Source of the DNA: JANPPS01 sp965246925
GTDB lineage: Bacteria > Pseudomonadota > Alphaproteobacteria > Acetobacterales > Acetobacteraceae
Direction: 5' to 3'
DNA length: 64,000 bases
NCBI GenBank assembly: GCA_965246925.1
Contig: CBDFFY010000001.1
Coordinates: 1 to 64,000, forward strand
In this document: positions 23,547 through 31,927 of the stretch, one piece after another
How positions within the stretch are numbered: the first letter of the stretch is position 1
Layout: the number at the start of each line of letters is the position of its first letter
Program-made: the position numbers and the translations under genes
The notes under the pieces: generated by a model
The model's input: only the letters and a program-made list of their open reading frames with translations
What the model was told of the DNA's origin: nothing
Databases searched by the model: none

Positions 23547-25447
23547 CGCCGCCCCCTGTGCATCGCCTCGACCGCCCGCAGCATCGCCAGCGTCTGGGGA
23601 TGCCCCACCGCAGACATGCCCGGGTCCGTCTGGCGTTCCTCGCCTTGCGTCACGTCGATCAGCCGGCCGCCCCCGCCCTGCGGCCCCAGGCCCACCGCCG
23701 CCAGGATCGAGGGCGGGATACCCGCCAGCGGGTCATTGAGCGGGCGCGAAGCGGGCGGGGCCGGCCGCGGCTGCGGCATGGGCATCCCTGCCCCGGCCGC
23801 GTTGCCGCTCAGCTGCGTGGGATCCTGCGGCGGTCCGGCGCCCATCCCAGGGTCCATGCCCGGCCCACCCATGGGGGCGGGCGGGACCGGGTTGCCGAAC
23901 TCGTCGAGCTGCGGCGGCGCGGGCGGCGGCTGGATCTTCGTGAGCCCAGCCTTCTTCGCCTCGAGCAGGTCATCGATGAAGATCACCCCGTTCGGGCCGC
24001 CGGGGATGGTGTGGCCCATGCCGATCGGGTCGAGGCCGCGCTTGGCCCGCACCTCGTCGCGGGACAGGATGCCCGCCGCGATGTCCTGCAGGTCCTGCGC
24101 CCGCTCGGCCTCCACCTCCATCTGCTTCACGTCGTCCCACGTGAACTCGAGGTCCGTGTAGCCGAACACCTGCTGGACGATCCGGTCCATCAGCCCCTTG
24201 AACCAGACCATCATCGGCGCGAGGCCCTCCTCGAGGGCGGTCTCGCTCGCGGTCTCGGCGGTGGCGCGGTTCTGCTGCTGCACGAAGGCGGTGGGCGGCA
24301 GGCTGAAGGCGAAGCACACGACGCGGGCGAGCCACTCGTCGAACGGGCCCATCAGCATGCTGTCGGCGCGCGTCGGCTGGTAGATCATCCCGCCCGGCAC
24401 GAACTTCAGCCCGGCGGAGTTCTGCTGCGCCTTCAGCAGCGAGTCCCACATGACCTGGAAGCTCGCGACCTGGTCGGGGTTCCACTCTTTCGGGACGCTG
24501 ACCAACGCCTCGGGGATGTTGTTCTCGCTGAAATACTTCATCTTCACCACCTCGCGGCGGATCGCGATGTTTACCGTCATCACGAGCTGCTCCATGACGG
24601 ACAGCCCGTAGATCTTGTCGGCGCGCGGGTTGCGCGGTGCGTAGAGCAGCTCGTCGGAGGTGTAGTTGACCGCCGCCATGCCCTTCAGGACCTGCTGGTA
24701 GGCGGGATCGGGCGCGATCGGCGTGCGGCCGGTGACGTCGATCAGCGGCTTGATCGTCGCGCCGTCGACCACGTCGATCGAGTAGACGTCCCCGCCCAGC
24801 GTCTTGCGCACGTAAAGCGAGGTCGCATCGATGACGAGCTGGTCTTCCAGGATCATGCGAAGCCAGCCGTCCCAGGTGTGCACCTTGTCCGGGCTCGCCA
24901 GGAAGCCTTCGACATAGCGGCAGCGATCGTCGGCCAACCCGGGCCGCTTGGCCTGGCCCGCGGACTGCTTCGGCAGGATCGACCACGTGAGGCGGCCCAT
25001 CTGGTCCTTGCGGGTCTCGATGCAGAGGCGGGCGATGTCGAGGGCGTCGGCAAGCGCGCGCAGCTGCTCGAAGCTGGTGCCGGCGTATTGGCGCGGGCGG
25101 TTGCCCATGTTCTGGCCGGGCAGGTAGTCGAAGGCACGGCCGGCTACGTCGGCCTTGGGCGCCATCGGAACCGGCGGTGTTCCAGGCCCGAACCAGGGCT
25201 CGCGCCGCTCTGCCAGCGGGATCGGCCGGTAGATCGAGCCCGGGGCCGATGGCGGGATCACGGCGAGTGCCCGCGACGGACTGGGGGTGCGATCCCCTGC
25301 CCCGCCGCGCATGAGCGAGCCGACGCCGTTGATGGCGGCCGAGGCCTGGCGCACGACCCAGTCGGCCAGCGGTGCGGCGCGGCCGCGCATGAGGCTGGGA
25401 TCGCCCTTGGTCGGGTCGACGGGCTTGAACGGGTCCTGCGCGTCCAT
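23543..25447 (-). CDS. Portal protein
   Basis: 634 aa. The core matches HK97/SPP1-type portals: 'SFEQLRALADALDIARLCIETRKDQMGRLTWSI' (wing start), 'FLASPDKVHTWDGWLRMILEDQLVIDATSLYV', 'LLYAPRNPRADKIYGLSVMEQL' and 'RAKRGLDPIGMGHTIPGGPNGVI'. The dodecameric portal forms the DNA gate at the head vertex and binds terminase. The last 120 residues are Pro/Gly/Met-rich and disordered. It sits downstream of terminase and upstream of MuF and capsid, in the usual order. The start at 25447 is the first ATG; the spike-base-like gene ends 7 nt upstream. Confidence 0.88.
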   Translation of the reverse strand: MDAQDPFKPVDPTKGDPSLMRGRAAPLADWVVRQASAAINGVGSLMRGGAGDRTPSPSRALAVIPPSAPGSIYRPIPLAERREPWFGPGTPPVPMAPKADVAGRAFDYLPGQNMGNRPRQYAGTSFEQLRALADALDIARLCIETRKDQMGRLTWSILPKQSAGQAKRPGLADDRCRYVEGFLASPDKVHTWDGWLRMILEDQLVIDATSLYVRKTLGGDVYSIDVVDGATIKPLIDVTGRTPIAPDPAYQQVLKGMAAVNYTSDELLYAPRNPRADKIYGLSVMEQLVMTVNIAIRREVVKMKYFSENNIPEALVSVPKEWNPDQVASFQVMWDSLLKAQQNSAGLKFVPGGMIYQPTRADSMLMGPFDEWLARVVCFAFSLPPTAFVQQQNRATAETASETALEEGLAPMMVWFKGLMDRIVQQVFGYTDLEFTWDDVKQMEVEAERAQDLQDIAAGILSRDEVRAKRGLDPIGMGHTIPGGPNGVIFIDDLLEAKKAGLTKIQPPPAPPQLDEFGNPVPPAPMGGPGMDPGMGAGPPQDPTQLSGNAAGAGMPMPQPRPAPPASRPLNDPLAGIPPSILAAVGLGPQGGGGRLIDVTQGEERQTDPGMSAVGHPQTLAMLRAVEAMHRGRR

Positions 25448-25453
25448 GGCGGG

Positions 25454-25741
25454 TTACGCCAGGGCGACGATGTTCGTGGCCGTGGTGCCGGTGGCGAAGA
25501 CCTGCCGCGTCCAGACGGCAAGCATGCCGACCGGCACGTTCTTCAGGGTGACGGCGGCCTGGCTGTCCCGGGGGAGCAGCGTGACGTCGCCGGCGCCGCC
25601 GATCCACAAGAGCCGGGCCACGCTGGGGAGCAGGTTGCCGTCGCTGGGGGTGATGGCGATGGCGCGCGTGGCGGGTCCCATGGGCCCGGGCAGCAGCCCG
25701 GGCAGGGTGTCAGGCTGGGGTGCTGCGGCCATGGGTGCCAA
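25454..25741 (-). CDS. Spike-base-like small protein
   Basis: A 95-aa protein. The second half has the pattern 'ITPSDGNLLPSVARLLWIGGAGDVTLL', 'AVTLKNVPVGMLAVWTRQVFATGTTATNIVAL', which is widespread in siphophages and in Rhodobacter gene transfer agent proteins named spike base (Rcc01079-type). These small beta-sandwich proteins are thought to anchor head spikes or trimerise on the virion. It lies just upstream of the portal. The first 25 residues are Pro-rich and atypical, so translation might start at a later codon. Confidence 0.6.
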   Translation of the reverse strand: MAPMAAAPQPDTLPGLLPGPMGPATRAIAITPSDGNLLPSVARLLWIGGAGDVTLLPRDSQAAVTLKNVPVGMLAVWTRQVFATGTTATNIVALA

Positions 25742-25785
25742 CTCCGAAGGGCAAGGCCTTCGGGGCTATGGGGGGCTGGTTCCCC

Positions 25786-25844
25786 CGGCGAGCGCTGCTC
25801 GTCCGGCCCGGCGAGCGCTGCTCGTCCGGCCCGGCGAGCGCTGG
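25786..25844. repeat. 23-bp tandem repeat, about 2.5 copies
   Basis: The unit CGGCGAGCGCTGCTCGTCCG plus GCC repeats at 25786-25808 and 25809-25831, with a partial third copy to 25844. It lies in the 205-nt gap before the spike-base-like gene. Role unknown; slippage is the simplest origin. Confidence 0.7.
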
Positions 25845-25851
25845 CAAAGGA

Positions 25852-25884
25852 ACGGCGCCGGAAGGTCCCGCTCCCGGCGCCGTC
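25852..25884 (-). terminator. Candidate minus-strand terminator
   Basis: ACGGCGCCGG and CCGGCGCCGT form a 10-bp-arm hairpin with a 12-nt loop. Read leftwards it is followed by TTCCTTTG, a weak T-rich tail. It sits after the 25947-26273 gene and may partly terminate that operon before the portal genes. Confidence 0.4.
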
Positions 25885-25946
25885 TCCAATCCTCCCTGCG
25901 GCCTCGATGAGTAACCGGGGTGCCGGGGAAGCTCGCTTGCGGGTGG

Positions 25947-26273
25947 TCAGCCCCGCATGATCGTGGCGCCAGCCGCGACGTGCGGCGTGGGGCAGCCGTG
26001 GCGCCGTTTGTGGAGGTCGGAGAACGCCATGACCTCTTGTTCCTCGTTCGCCTGGATGGCCTGGGCCATCAGAAGCCCCGCCGAGCCAGGCGCCGCGTAG
26101 GCCTCGACCGGCCGGTAGAACTCCAGGATCGTCTGTGGGCAGAAGTCGCCGACGGCCAGCTGCAGCGCGCGGCGGACCTCTCGCGGCAGCTGCTCGTAGG
26201 CGCGATAGTTGTCACCCCGGTGCCTGGTGACGGGTTGGGCGCTGGCAGCGTTGCCGGCGACTACGAAGGGCAT
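25947..26273 (-). CDS. Unknown small phage protein
   Basis: A 108-aa protein, MPFVVAGNAASAQPVTRHRG. The segment 'YRAYEQLPREVRRALQLAVGDFCPQTILEFYRP' has helical, phage-like character. Residues 85-100 hold a His/Cys cluster (KRRHGCPTPHVA) that could bind a metal. It is the last gene of the 25.9-28.4 kb set. No clear Shine-Dalgarno was found and no family is recognised. Confidence 0.5.
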   Translation of the reverse strand: MPFVVAGNAASAQPVTRHRGDNYRAYEQLPREVRRALQLAVGDFCPQTILEFYRPVEAYAAPGSAGLLMAQAIQANEEQEVMAFSDLHKRRHGCPTPHVAAGATIMRG

Positions 26274-26297
26274 CGAGCGCGTCCAGGCGCCACAGGC

Positions 26298-26678
26298 CTA
26301 GCCGACGCGTTCGAGCCGGGCGAGGGTTTGCTCGAGGCGCATGATATGAGCCGCGAAGGTGCGCCCCTGCTCCCACAGCTCACTGGCTACGGTGGGTGCC
26401 AGCGATCGGGCGGGCTGCACTGCCTTGTCCTCGCCCGAAGTCTCAGTTTCGCCGAGCAGACGCTCCTCCAAGGCGGCGAGCCGATGAAGCTGGGCGTCGA
26501 ACGTCTGCAGCATGCCATTTTGGTTGTAGATCAGCTCGGACAGCGAAGCGCTCTTCTCGAACCGATCGTGAAAGGTGAACTCGTATTTCTTGGTCAACGG
26601 GCTCTGGCGCAGATCCCGCCCGGTGACCGCGGCCCTCATCTGCGCTTCCATCTGCGCCCCATTGTCGAACTGCTGCAT
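26298..26678 (-). CDS. Unknown coiled-coil protein
   Basis: A 126-aa protein starting MQQFDNGAQMEAQMRAAVTG. ATG 26678 is chosen because AAAGG lies 7 nt upstream; the frame also has ATG 26684 and TTG 26693. Residues 60-80 and 100-125 are heptad-rich (FDAQLHRLAALEERLLGE; AHIMRLEQTLARLERVG). No function can be given. Confidence 0.5.
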   Translation of the reverse strand: MQQFDNGAQMEAQMRAAVTGRDLRQSPLTKKYEFTFHDRFEKSASLSELIYNQNGMLQTFDAQLHRLAALEERLLGETETSGEDKAVQPARSLAPTVASELWEQGRTFAAHIMRLEQTLARLERVG

Positions 26679-26699
26679 GGTCATGCCTTTCAATGCCTT

Positions 26700-26990
26700 T
26701 CAGGGTTTGGTCGGACGGTAGGCAGGAAGCGTGGCGGCGCCGTCGCGGCTCGTGTGCAGCCTGCGCCAGCGGTGCGTAAGCCAGATCAGGCCCTCACGCA
26801 CGCCCAGCCCCGCGACAAGCAGGCCAACGACCACCGGTATGACCGCGACCGTCTGGCCGAGCGACAGGAAGAACAGGAACACCGCGATACCCCAGGCCAC
26901 GACACCCGCCACGAAGAGGAGGTAGGCGGACCCGCGGGCGACGCATCCGAGCACGACGCATCCGAGACAGATGAAGATCGCCGTGGTCAT
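26700..26990 (-). CDS. Two-helix inner-membrane protein
   Basis: A 96-aa protein, MTTAIFICLGCVVLGCVARG. Three hydrophobic segments occur at about residues 3-20, 22-42 and 46-64, followed by a basic tail (THRWRRLHTSRD). It is predicted to sit in the inner membrane with the tail in the cytoplasm. Its ATG overlaps the stop of the GcrA-like gene (ATGA), so it is co-translated with a transcription regulator; this pairing is unexplained. Confidence 0.55.
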   Translation of the reverse strand: MTTAIFICLGCVVLGCVARGSAYLLFVAGVVAWGIAVFLFFLSLGQTVAVIPVVVGLLVAGLGVREGLIWLTHRWRRLHTSRDGAATLPAYRPTKP

Positions 26991-27646
26991 GCCGCGTATC
27001 GCTCCAGCCGAACGGGGAGGCCTGTGAAGGCCAAGGCGTGGTGCTCCTCGCAGTACACCTTGCTGTGCTCGGCCACCGGGGCCTCACAGAAGGTCCACCT
27101 GGGCGACGTCCCGGCGGGGTTCTCGGTGGGCCACTGGCAGCAGGCAGCCCGGCGCGTCGGGATCCAGGTCTTGCCCACACCGACCGGCGGCGGGGCCACG
27201 CCGGCGCCGCGCCGCTTGAACGTGCTGGGCAGATCGGCGGCGGGTCCGGCCGCTGTGGGCAAGGACACGTCAGGCTCGGCATCCGGCGCCGCCTCGGCCT
27301 TCGGTGAAGGGTTCTCGATCTGCATGCCGGCGCTCCTCTTGTTGACCGCGTCGGCCGCCTTCCGTGGCCGCCCCACCCGGCGGGCGGGCGGCTTCTCCTT
27401 GGCCTGGAACGGCCGATAGCCGCGGAACGGCATGCAACCGGGGTAGAGGACCCGGGCTCTCGCGATCCCCCCGGCCACCTGGTTCCGGTTCAGCCCCAGG
27501 ATCTGGCCCAGCTCCGGCAAGGATGGGTTGTCCGGCCTGTTGAACGCCGCGATCAGCTGCTGATACCGCGCATGGTCCCACACGACGAATTCATGATCCC
27601 GCCGTTCCGATGCCAAGGTCGCCTCCACGCGAAAAGGCCAGCGCAT
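26987..27646 (-). CDS. GcrA-like regulator 1
   Basis: A 219-aa protein read from MRWPFRVEATLASERRDHEF at 27646, 35 nt after the upstream stop; the open frame continues 46 codons upstream into the neighbouring gene. Residues about 22-70 (VWDHARYQQLIAAFNRPD then ELGQILGLNRNQVAGGIARA) look like the GcrA N-terminal HTH. The C-terminus (ACCQWPTENPAGTSPRWTFC then AEHSKVYCEEHHALAF) is the Cys-rich GcrA-type domain that contacts sigma70. GcrA activates promoters carrying methylated GANTC. A phage copy could redirect host cell-cycle genes or serve phage promoters; inferred. Confidence 0.6.
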   Translation of the reverse strand: MRWPFRVEATLASERRDHEFVVWDHARYQQLIAAFNRPDNPSLPELGQILGLNRNQVAGGIARARVLYPGCMPFRGYRPFQAKEKPPARRVGRPRKAADAVNKRSAGMQIENPSPKAEAAPDAEPDVSLPTAAGPAADLPSTFKRRGAGVAPPPVGVGKTWIPTRRAACCQWPTENPAGTSPRWTFCEAPVAEHSKVYCEEHHALAFTGLPVRLERYAA

Positions 27647-27681
27647 CACATAAGAATGCGGAGAGCAACCGGGCGCCTGTT

Positions 27682-28371
27682 TTAGCCGAATTCCAGCCCT
27701 TTTCGCCGCGTAGAAGCCTGAAAGTCGCGCTTGTCGAGCGGCGCATGGCCTCCGCCGGGCCGCGCGGGGTGCTCGCGGTAGCACAGGATCACGTGAAACG
27801 CGCAGTAGCTCCGGCCGGGCGTGCTGGCATCGTCGCAGAACCGGCGCACGCCATAGAACGTGCGCTCGCCATCAGCCCAGAGGGGATACTGGCATGTGGC
27901 CGCGCGGGTGATGACCAGCGGGCCCGGATCGAAGACGGCCGGTGCCGGCAGCTCCGAGGGCATAGGGCGGCTCTGGGGCGCGCGGACCTTGCGCAGTGGC
28001 TTGCAGGGCGTGGCGTCGCCGGGGCGCCGGTGGATGTATGGCGAATGTCCGGGCCGGGCCTCGCCCCAATCCGTTGAGCGCCCTGTCTCGACGACCGTGC
28101 ACCGCCGGCGGTCGCCCTTGCGCTCGATGGTGATGATGTTGGCGTGGGCGAGGCGCCGCAGTGCCCGGAAGACGCTGCTGCGGCCGCGGTTGCCCGCGAG
28201 GTCGCCCAGGATAGGGTTGGTGGGCATCTCGCCGCGCGCGTTGGCGAGGCGGTTCACGATGCGCGCCACCTCCTCCATGGTCCGGGTGATGACGTGGCTG
28301 GGCCTTTGTCCTGGTGGTGCCTCGCGTTGGCGCTTCAGCTCCGCTTCGAGGAAATCCAGGCGTTGCGACAT
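27682..28371 (-). CDS. Winged-helix protein with GcrA-type C-terminal domain
   Basis: A 229-aa protein, MSQRLDFLEAELKRQREAPP. Residues about 25-95 form a winged helix (MPTNPILGDLAGNRGRSSVFRALRRLAHANIITIERKGDRR). Residues about 160-210 carry CQYPLWADGERTFYGVRRFC and SYCAFHVILCYRE, a GcrA-like Cys-rich module. Fusing another DNA-binding domain to a GcrA tail suggests an alternative promoter specificity. An exact palindrome, TCACGGTTCCGTGA, lies 16 nt upstream and may be its own operator. Confidence 0.55.
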   Translation of the reverse strand: MSQRLDFLEAELKRQREAPPGQRPSHVITRTMEEVARIVNRLANARGEMPTNPILGDLAGNRGRSSVFRALRRLAHANIITIERKGDRRRCTVVETGRSTDWGEARPGHSPYIHRRPGDATPCKPLRKVRAPQSRPMPSELPAPAVFDPGPLVITRAATCQYPLWADGERTFYGVRRFCDDASTPGRSYCAFHVILCYREHPARPGGGHAPLDKRDFQASTRRKGLEFG

Positions 28372-28386
28372 GCGTAAACCCCATGC

Positions 28387-28400
28387 TCACGGTTCCGTGA
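28387..28400. promoter_or_regulatory. Palindromic operator upstream of winged-helix gene
   Basis: TCACGGTTCCGTGA is a perfect 6-bp dyad with a TT centre. A weaker copy (ACACGGTCGCGTGA) lies about 15 nt further upstream of the gene. Position 16-29 nt before the 28371 start fits autoregulation. Confidence 0.55.
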
Positions 28401-28497
28401 ACATAGGTTCCATTTACACGGTCGCGTGATCAAGCGCGATGAACGCAACGACCTACCGATGACAGGCCGGACTGAACACGCTTTCGTGAACTTTTGG

Positions 28498-28860
28498 TTA
28501 GGTGGCCGGAGGAAGCGGGGCCGCGGCCGCGCGAAACTGTGCCAGGACCTTGTGCCCGGCCGGCTCGAGCGTCACCAGGCGCATGCGCTCATCGCCCGGG
28601 TTGACCGCCCGGTTGATGTAGCCGAGCTGCTCGAGGCGATCGCAGGCGCGGGTGATCGCGTGCTTGAACAGCTTGGTCCTGGCCGCGATCTCGCCCACGC
28701 CGAGCGGCCGCGGCGCCGTCTCGAGCAGCAGCAGGACGGCGAACTGCCGCAGCGTGATCGGCGGCGTGTTCTTGCCGACGACCGCCAAGAAGCCGGCAAG
28801 CGTTGCGGGCTCGGGAACCGACACTGCTGCGGCCTTGGTCAAGAAACGCCCGCCTTTCAC
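28498..28860 (-). CDS. MarR-like winged-helix regulator
   Basis: A 120-aa protein, MKGGRFLTKAAAVSVPEPAT. Residues 35-105 carry the winged-helix pattern 'ITLRQFAVLLLLETAPRPLGVGEIAARTKLFKHAITRACDRLEQLGYINRAVNPGDERMRLVTLEPAGHKVL', recognisably MarR-type: a recognition helix, then a wing ending in RMRLVTL. It lies between the terminase and the GcrA-like regulators. In phages such proteins often control late or lysogeny genes, but the target here is unknown. It is transcribed with the terminase, 61 nt upstream. Confidence 0.65.
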   Translation of the reverse strand: MKGGRFLTKAAAVSVPEPATLAGFLAVVGKNTPPITLRQFAVLLLLETAPRPLGVGEIAARTKLFKHAITRACDRLEQLGYINRAVNPGDERMRLVTLEPAGHKVLAQFRAAAAPLPPAT

Positions 28861-28921
28861 TGGTTCCTGCTTGTAACATCAATCCGGCGAAGCCACGCGC
28901 AAATGCTTCGCGGCAGCATTG

Positions 28922-30592
28922 TTATGTGCGGGGCGGTCGAGCGCCAGGGAAGAAGGCCCGCGCCAGGTCCTGCGTCTCTTCCTCGACAGTCACCAGTCCC
29001 GGCAGCGTGCCTCCCGAAGCGAGAAGGGCGGCGGCTTTCTCGGCCTGCGCCCGCGTCGCGTCGTCGAGCTGGCGGGCATAGTACTCGAGCAGGCCGGTGG
29101 TGCCGCCGGTCAGCAGCGTGAAGGCGCTCGCGGCCGCGTCCACCATGTCGTCGTGCCCGCCCGTCGGAAAGCCCGTGATCTCGTCCAGGAAGTCCTCGTT
29201 CCAGGCCTCCGAGTAGAACATCGACACGTTGCCGCCGCTGCACTGGCTGGCGAGCGGCATGGCGCGCGTCCCCTTGTCGCCCGTCTGCGGTTCGGCCACG
29301 ACCGAGTGTGCCGCCAGCATCGACAGCAGCGCCTGCGCCTGGCCCTTGCCGGCCTGACCGGGATCCTTCGGGATCGAGATGCGCACCCGGCGCCCGATCG
29401 CCTTGTCCTGGTCGGCCGTGAACTTGATCAGGCGCTCGACCTCGGCGGCATTCTCGCGCCAGCGCTGCACGTCGACGATGTACCAGCGCCGGTTCGACCG
29501 GGACCAGCCCATCAGCACCGTGGCCGTCCAGTCGGGGTCGCTCTTCGTGAGCTGTGCGGCGGTGGATGCGAGGTCCCACGCGCGGGCGAACTCGAGGTCG
29601 GGCGGCAGCACGCGCACGATCGGGAACCAGGAGCGCTTGAACAGGCCGCCCTCGCGCGGCGCCGGGCGCTGCTGGAGCTGGCCTGCAGAGGCGTAGGGGC
29701 CAAGGGCGCGCTTCAGGCTGTCGATGGCCTTCTGCGGGACGTGGGCGGGCCACAGCAGCTCGCCCAGCTCCGTGCGCGGATCACGGAACCAACGGTTGGG
29801 GTGATCGGGCTCGAACTCGGCCGGGAGGCAGAGGTAGGTGTATTCGCCGCCGTCCTCGATGACGCCGTGCTTCTTCAGGATGTCGCCGATCATGTCCTGC
29901 TCGTGCAGGCGCTGCTGGATGACGACGAAAGCACCGTTTGCGGTGTCGTTGAGCCTGGTCGACATACTCTCGTTCCACCAGGTCAACATCGTCTCCCTTT
30001 TAGTCGGGCTATCCGAGTCTTTACTGTTCAGGGGGTCATCCACGACCACGAAGTCGCCGCCGTCGCCTGTCAACTGCCCGCCCACCGACGTTGCGATCCT
30101 GTATCCCGTCTTGTCATTCTCGAAGCGGTGCTTGGCGTTCTGGTCGCTCGTGAGCCGGAACCGGTCGCCCCATCGCGCCTGATACCAGGGCGATTGGATG
30201 ACCCGGCGGCACCGGGCGCTGTCGCGCTTGGACAGGTTATGCGCGTAGGAGCTGAACAGGCTGCGGCGCTGAGGGTTATCGATCCAATCCCACGCCGGCC
30301 ACATGACGGCCGTGCTGACGCTCTTCATCGAGCGGGGTGGCACGGCGATGATGCAGCGCTTGATCTCGCCGGCGCTGACCGCCTCGAGGTGGTCGCAGAT
30401 CGCGTCGATGTGCCAGTTCGTGCTGTAGGGGGTGTTGCCCTCGACCGTATGCCAGGCGCGCTTGATGAACTCGCGCAGGCCGCCGCGGCGCACCAGCTCA
30501 CGGTCGACCAGGATCTCGGCCGTCTTGGGATCCCGCTGCATCAGCTCGGCGAAGGCTTGGTCCGCGAACCCGGCGGTGTCGTCATGCAGCAT
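28922..30592 (-). CDS. terL: Terminase large subunit
   Basis: A 556-aa packaging motor. ATPase: Walker A-like VPPRSMKSVSTAVMWPAW near residue 85, Walker B FVVVDDPLNSKDS near residue 175, and an ATPase coupling region 'GAFVVIQQRLHEQDMIGDI'. Nuclease half: RAWDLASTAAQ (first Asp), QALLSMLAAHSVV and GFPTGGHDDMVDA (C-terminal Asp pair). The overall pattern fits the large-terminase families whose C-terminus matches psiM2 ORF9. It starts the leftward head module. Its promoter region (30593-30726) carries dyad motif site 2. Confidence 0.93.
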   Translation of the reverse strand: MLHDDTAGFADQAFAELMQRDPKTAEILVDRELVRRGGLREFIKRAWHTVEGNTPYSTNWHIDAICDHLEAVSAGEIKRCIIAVPPRSMKSVSTAVMWPAWDWIDNPQRRSLFSSYAHNLSKRDSARCRRVIQSPWYQARWGDRFRLTSDQNAKHRFENDKTGYRIATSVGGQLTGDGGDFVVVDDPLNSKDSDSPTKRETMLTWWNESMSTRLNDTANGAFVVIQQRLHEQDMIGDILKKHGVIEDGGEYTYLCLPAEFEPDHPNRWFRDPRTELGELLWPAHVPQKAIDSLKRALGPYASAGQLQQRPAPREGGLFKRSWFPIVRVLPPDLEFARAWDLASTAAQLTKSDPDWTATVLMGWSRSNRRWYIVDVQRWRENAAEVERLIKFTADQDKAIGRRVRISIPKDPGQAGKGQAQALLSMLAAHSVVAEPQTGDKGTRAMPLASQCSGGNVSMFYSEAWNEDFLDEITGFPTGGHDDMVDAAASAFTLLTGGTTGLLEYYARQLDDATRAQAEKAAALLASGGTLPGLVTVEEETQDLARAFFPGARPPRT

Positions 30593-30640
30593 CGGCGGAC
30601 GACGCCGGGCCCAGGTTCCCCGCGCCAGGGCAGAGGGGCC

Positions 30641-30657
30641 GTATGCGAATATGCGAG
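30641..30657. promoter_or_regulatory. Dyad motif site 2 (divergent region)
   Basis: GTATGCGAATATGCGAG lies between the leftward terminase and the rightward RHH gene. ATATGCGAG is shared with site 1, and a further TATGCGAG follows at 30661. Confidence 0.5.
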
Positions 30658-30683
30658 TTTTATGCGAGCTGGCGCATAGCGGG

Positions 30684-30707
30684 ATAAGCGATTGCGCTAT
30701 CGCTTAT
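30684..30707. promoter_or_regulatory. Perfect 9-bp inverted repeat (candidate operator)
   Basis: ATAAGCGAT (30684-30692) and ATCGCTTAT (30699-30707) flank a 6-nt centre, 19 nt before the start of the RHH-like gene. Autoregulation by that protein is plausible. Confidence 0.55.
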
Positions 30708-30726
30708 GATGCGGTGTATTGAGCGG

Positions 30727-31113
30727 ATGGCCCGACCAGAGCTCTACCCCGAGAACGTCTACATCCGCATGCCGCTCGGCACGATGGCCCGCATCACCGC
30801 GCTGCGCGGCACGGAGCCCAGCGGCGAGTTCATCCGTCGCACGCTCCTGGCGGCGCTGGAGGCCGGCGACGGCATCCCAAGCCCCGACGTGTCGCGCGCC
30901 GTCCAGGCGCATCACGAGCTGGTGCTGAAGCAGCTGTTCTCGCAGCTGCGCCGGGCGATCTTCGAAAGCGACGCGCACCAGCTCTTGCCGGGCGCCGAGG
31001 CGAGTGTGCGGGCGATCGGCGCGATGGCCGTGCCCGTCAGCGAGAAGATCCGACAGATGGGCGCCGACGTCCTCGACGCAGCACGATCGTCATTGGAGAA
31101 GCAGCATGGGTGA
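30727..31113 (+). CDS. Ribbon-helix-helix-like protein
   Basis: A 128-aa protein read from ATG 30727 (MARPELYPENVYIRMPLGTM); upstream in-frame ATGs at 30706 and 30709 also exist. Residues 10-45 (VYIRMPLGTMARITALRGTEPSGEFIRRTLLAAL) resemble a ribbon-helix-helix DNA-binding domain: a strand then two helices. The rest is helical. An exact inverted repeat at 30684-30707 suggests a regulator that binds its own promoter. Its stop overlaps the next start by 8 bases. Confidence 0.5.
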   Translation: MARPELYPENVYIRMPLGTMARITALRGTEPSGEFIRRTLLAALEAGDGIPSPDVSRAVQAHHELVLKQLFSQLRRAIFESDAHQLLPGAEASVRAIGAMAVPVSEKIRQMGADVLDAARSSLEKQHG

Positions 31114-31927
31114 GCACACGAACATCGCCTGGACCACGCACACCTTCAATCCGTGGGTCGGCTGCCAAGCGGTGTCGCCCGCCTGCGACCATTGCTACGC
31201 CGAGGCGCGGGCAAGGCGGTTCGGCGACGATTTCGCGGAGCGGCGCCGGACCAGCGCACGCAACTGGCAACAGCCCCTGCGCTGGAACGCCGCCGCAGCT
31301 GCCGCCGGCGTTCGCGCCACCGTGTTCGCCCCCTCGCTCGGTGATCCGTTTGACAACCGGGTGCCCGAACCGTGGCGGGTCGATCTCTGGCACCGCATCG
31401 CCGAGACGCCGCACCTGGACTGGCTGCTGCTGACCAAGCGGCCGCAGAACATCCGCCACATGCTGCCGACCCAGGTGGCGGGTCACCCGCGCTGGGGCGC
31501 CGGCTGGGACAACGTCAGCTTCGGCATCACGGCCGAGAACCAGGACGAGTATGACCGGCGCTGGCACTGGCTCGCCCGCACGCCGGTCCGCCGCCGGTTT
31601 CTCTCGTGCGAACCGCTGCTCGAGCGGCTCGACCTGCACAGCGATGAATGCCGGACCAGCGGCAGCGCACGAGAGTGCCCGGTGTGCTTTGGCGGGATCG
31701 ACTGGGTCATCGCGGGCGGAGAGAGCGGGCCTGGCGCGCGGCCGACGCAGCTGCAGTGGGTTCGCGATCTACATGACCAGGCGCGCATGGGCGGCGCGGC
31801 GTTCTTCATGAAGCAGGCAGGCTCGGCGCGCGGCGGGGATTGGCCGGCGGACATCACCGGCAAGGGGGACGATCCCGCGCAGTGGCCGGAGGACCTGCGG
31901 GTGCAGGAGGTGATGGCGGCGTGCTGA
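31106..31927 (+). CDS. DUF5131 (phage Gp37/Gp68) radical-SAM-like protein
   Basis: A 273-aa protein, MGEHTNIAWTTHTFNPWVGC. The N-terminal 'NPWVGCQAVSPACDHCYAEA' gives three cysteines (Cx6Cx2C) as in DUF5131 (phage protein Gp37/Gp68), a family with radical-SAM-like cysteine spacing. 'SLGDPFDNRVP', 'LLLTKRP' and 'GGESGPGARP' are further family signatures. Conserved in many phages and prophages; biochemical role unsettled. It overlaps the genes on both sides, so it belongs to the small operon beginning at 30727. Confidence 0.8.
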   Translation: MGEHTNIAWTTHTFNPWVGCQAVSPACDHCYAEARARRFGDDFAERRRTSARNWQQPLRWNAAAAAAGVRATVFAPSLGDPFDNRVPEPWRVDLWHRIAETPHLDWLLLTKRPQNIRHMLPTQVAGHPRWGAGWDNVSFGITAENQDEYDRRWHWLARTPVRRRFLSCEPLLERLDLHSDECRTSGSARECPVCFGGIDWVIAGGESGPGARPTQLQWVRDLHDQARMGGAAFFMKQAGSARGGDWPADITGKGDDPAQWPEDLRVQEVMAAC

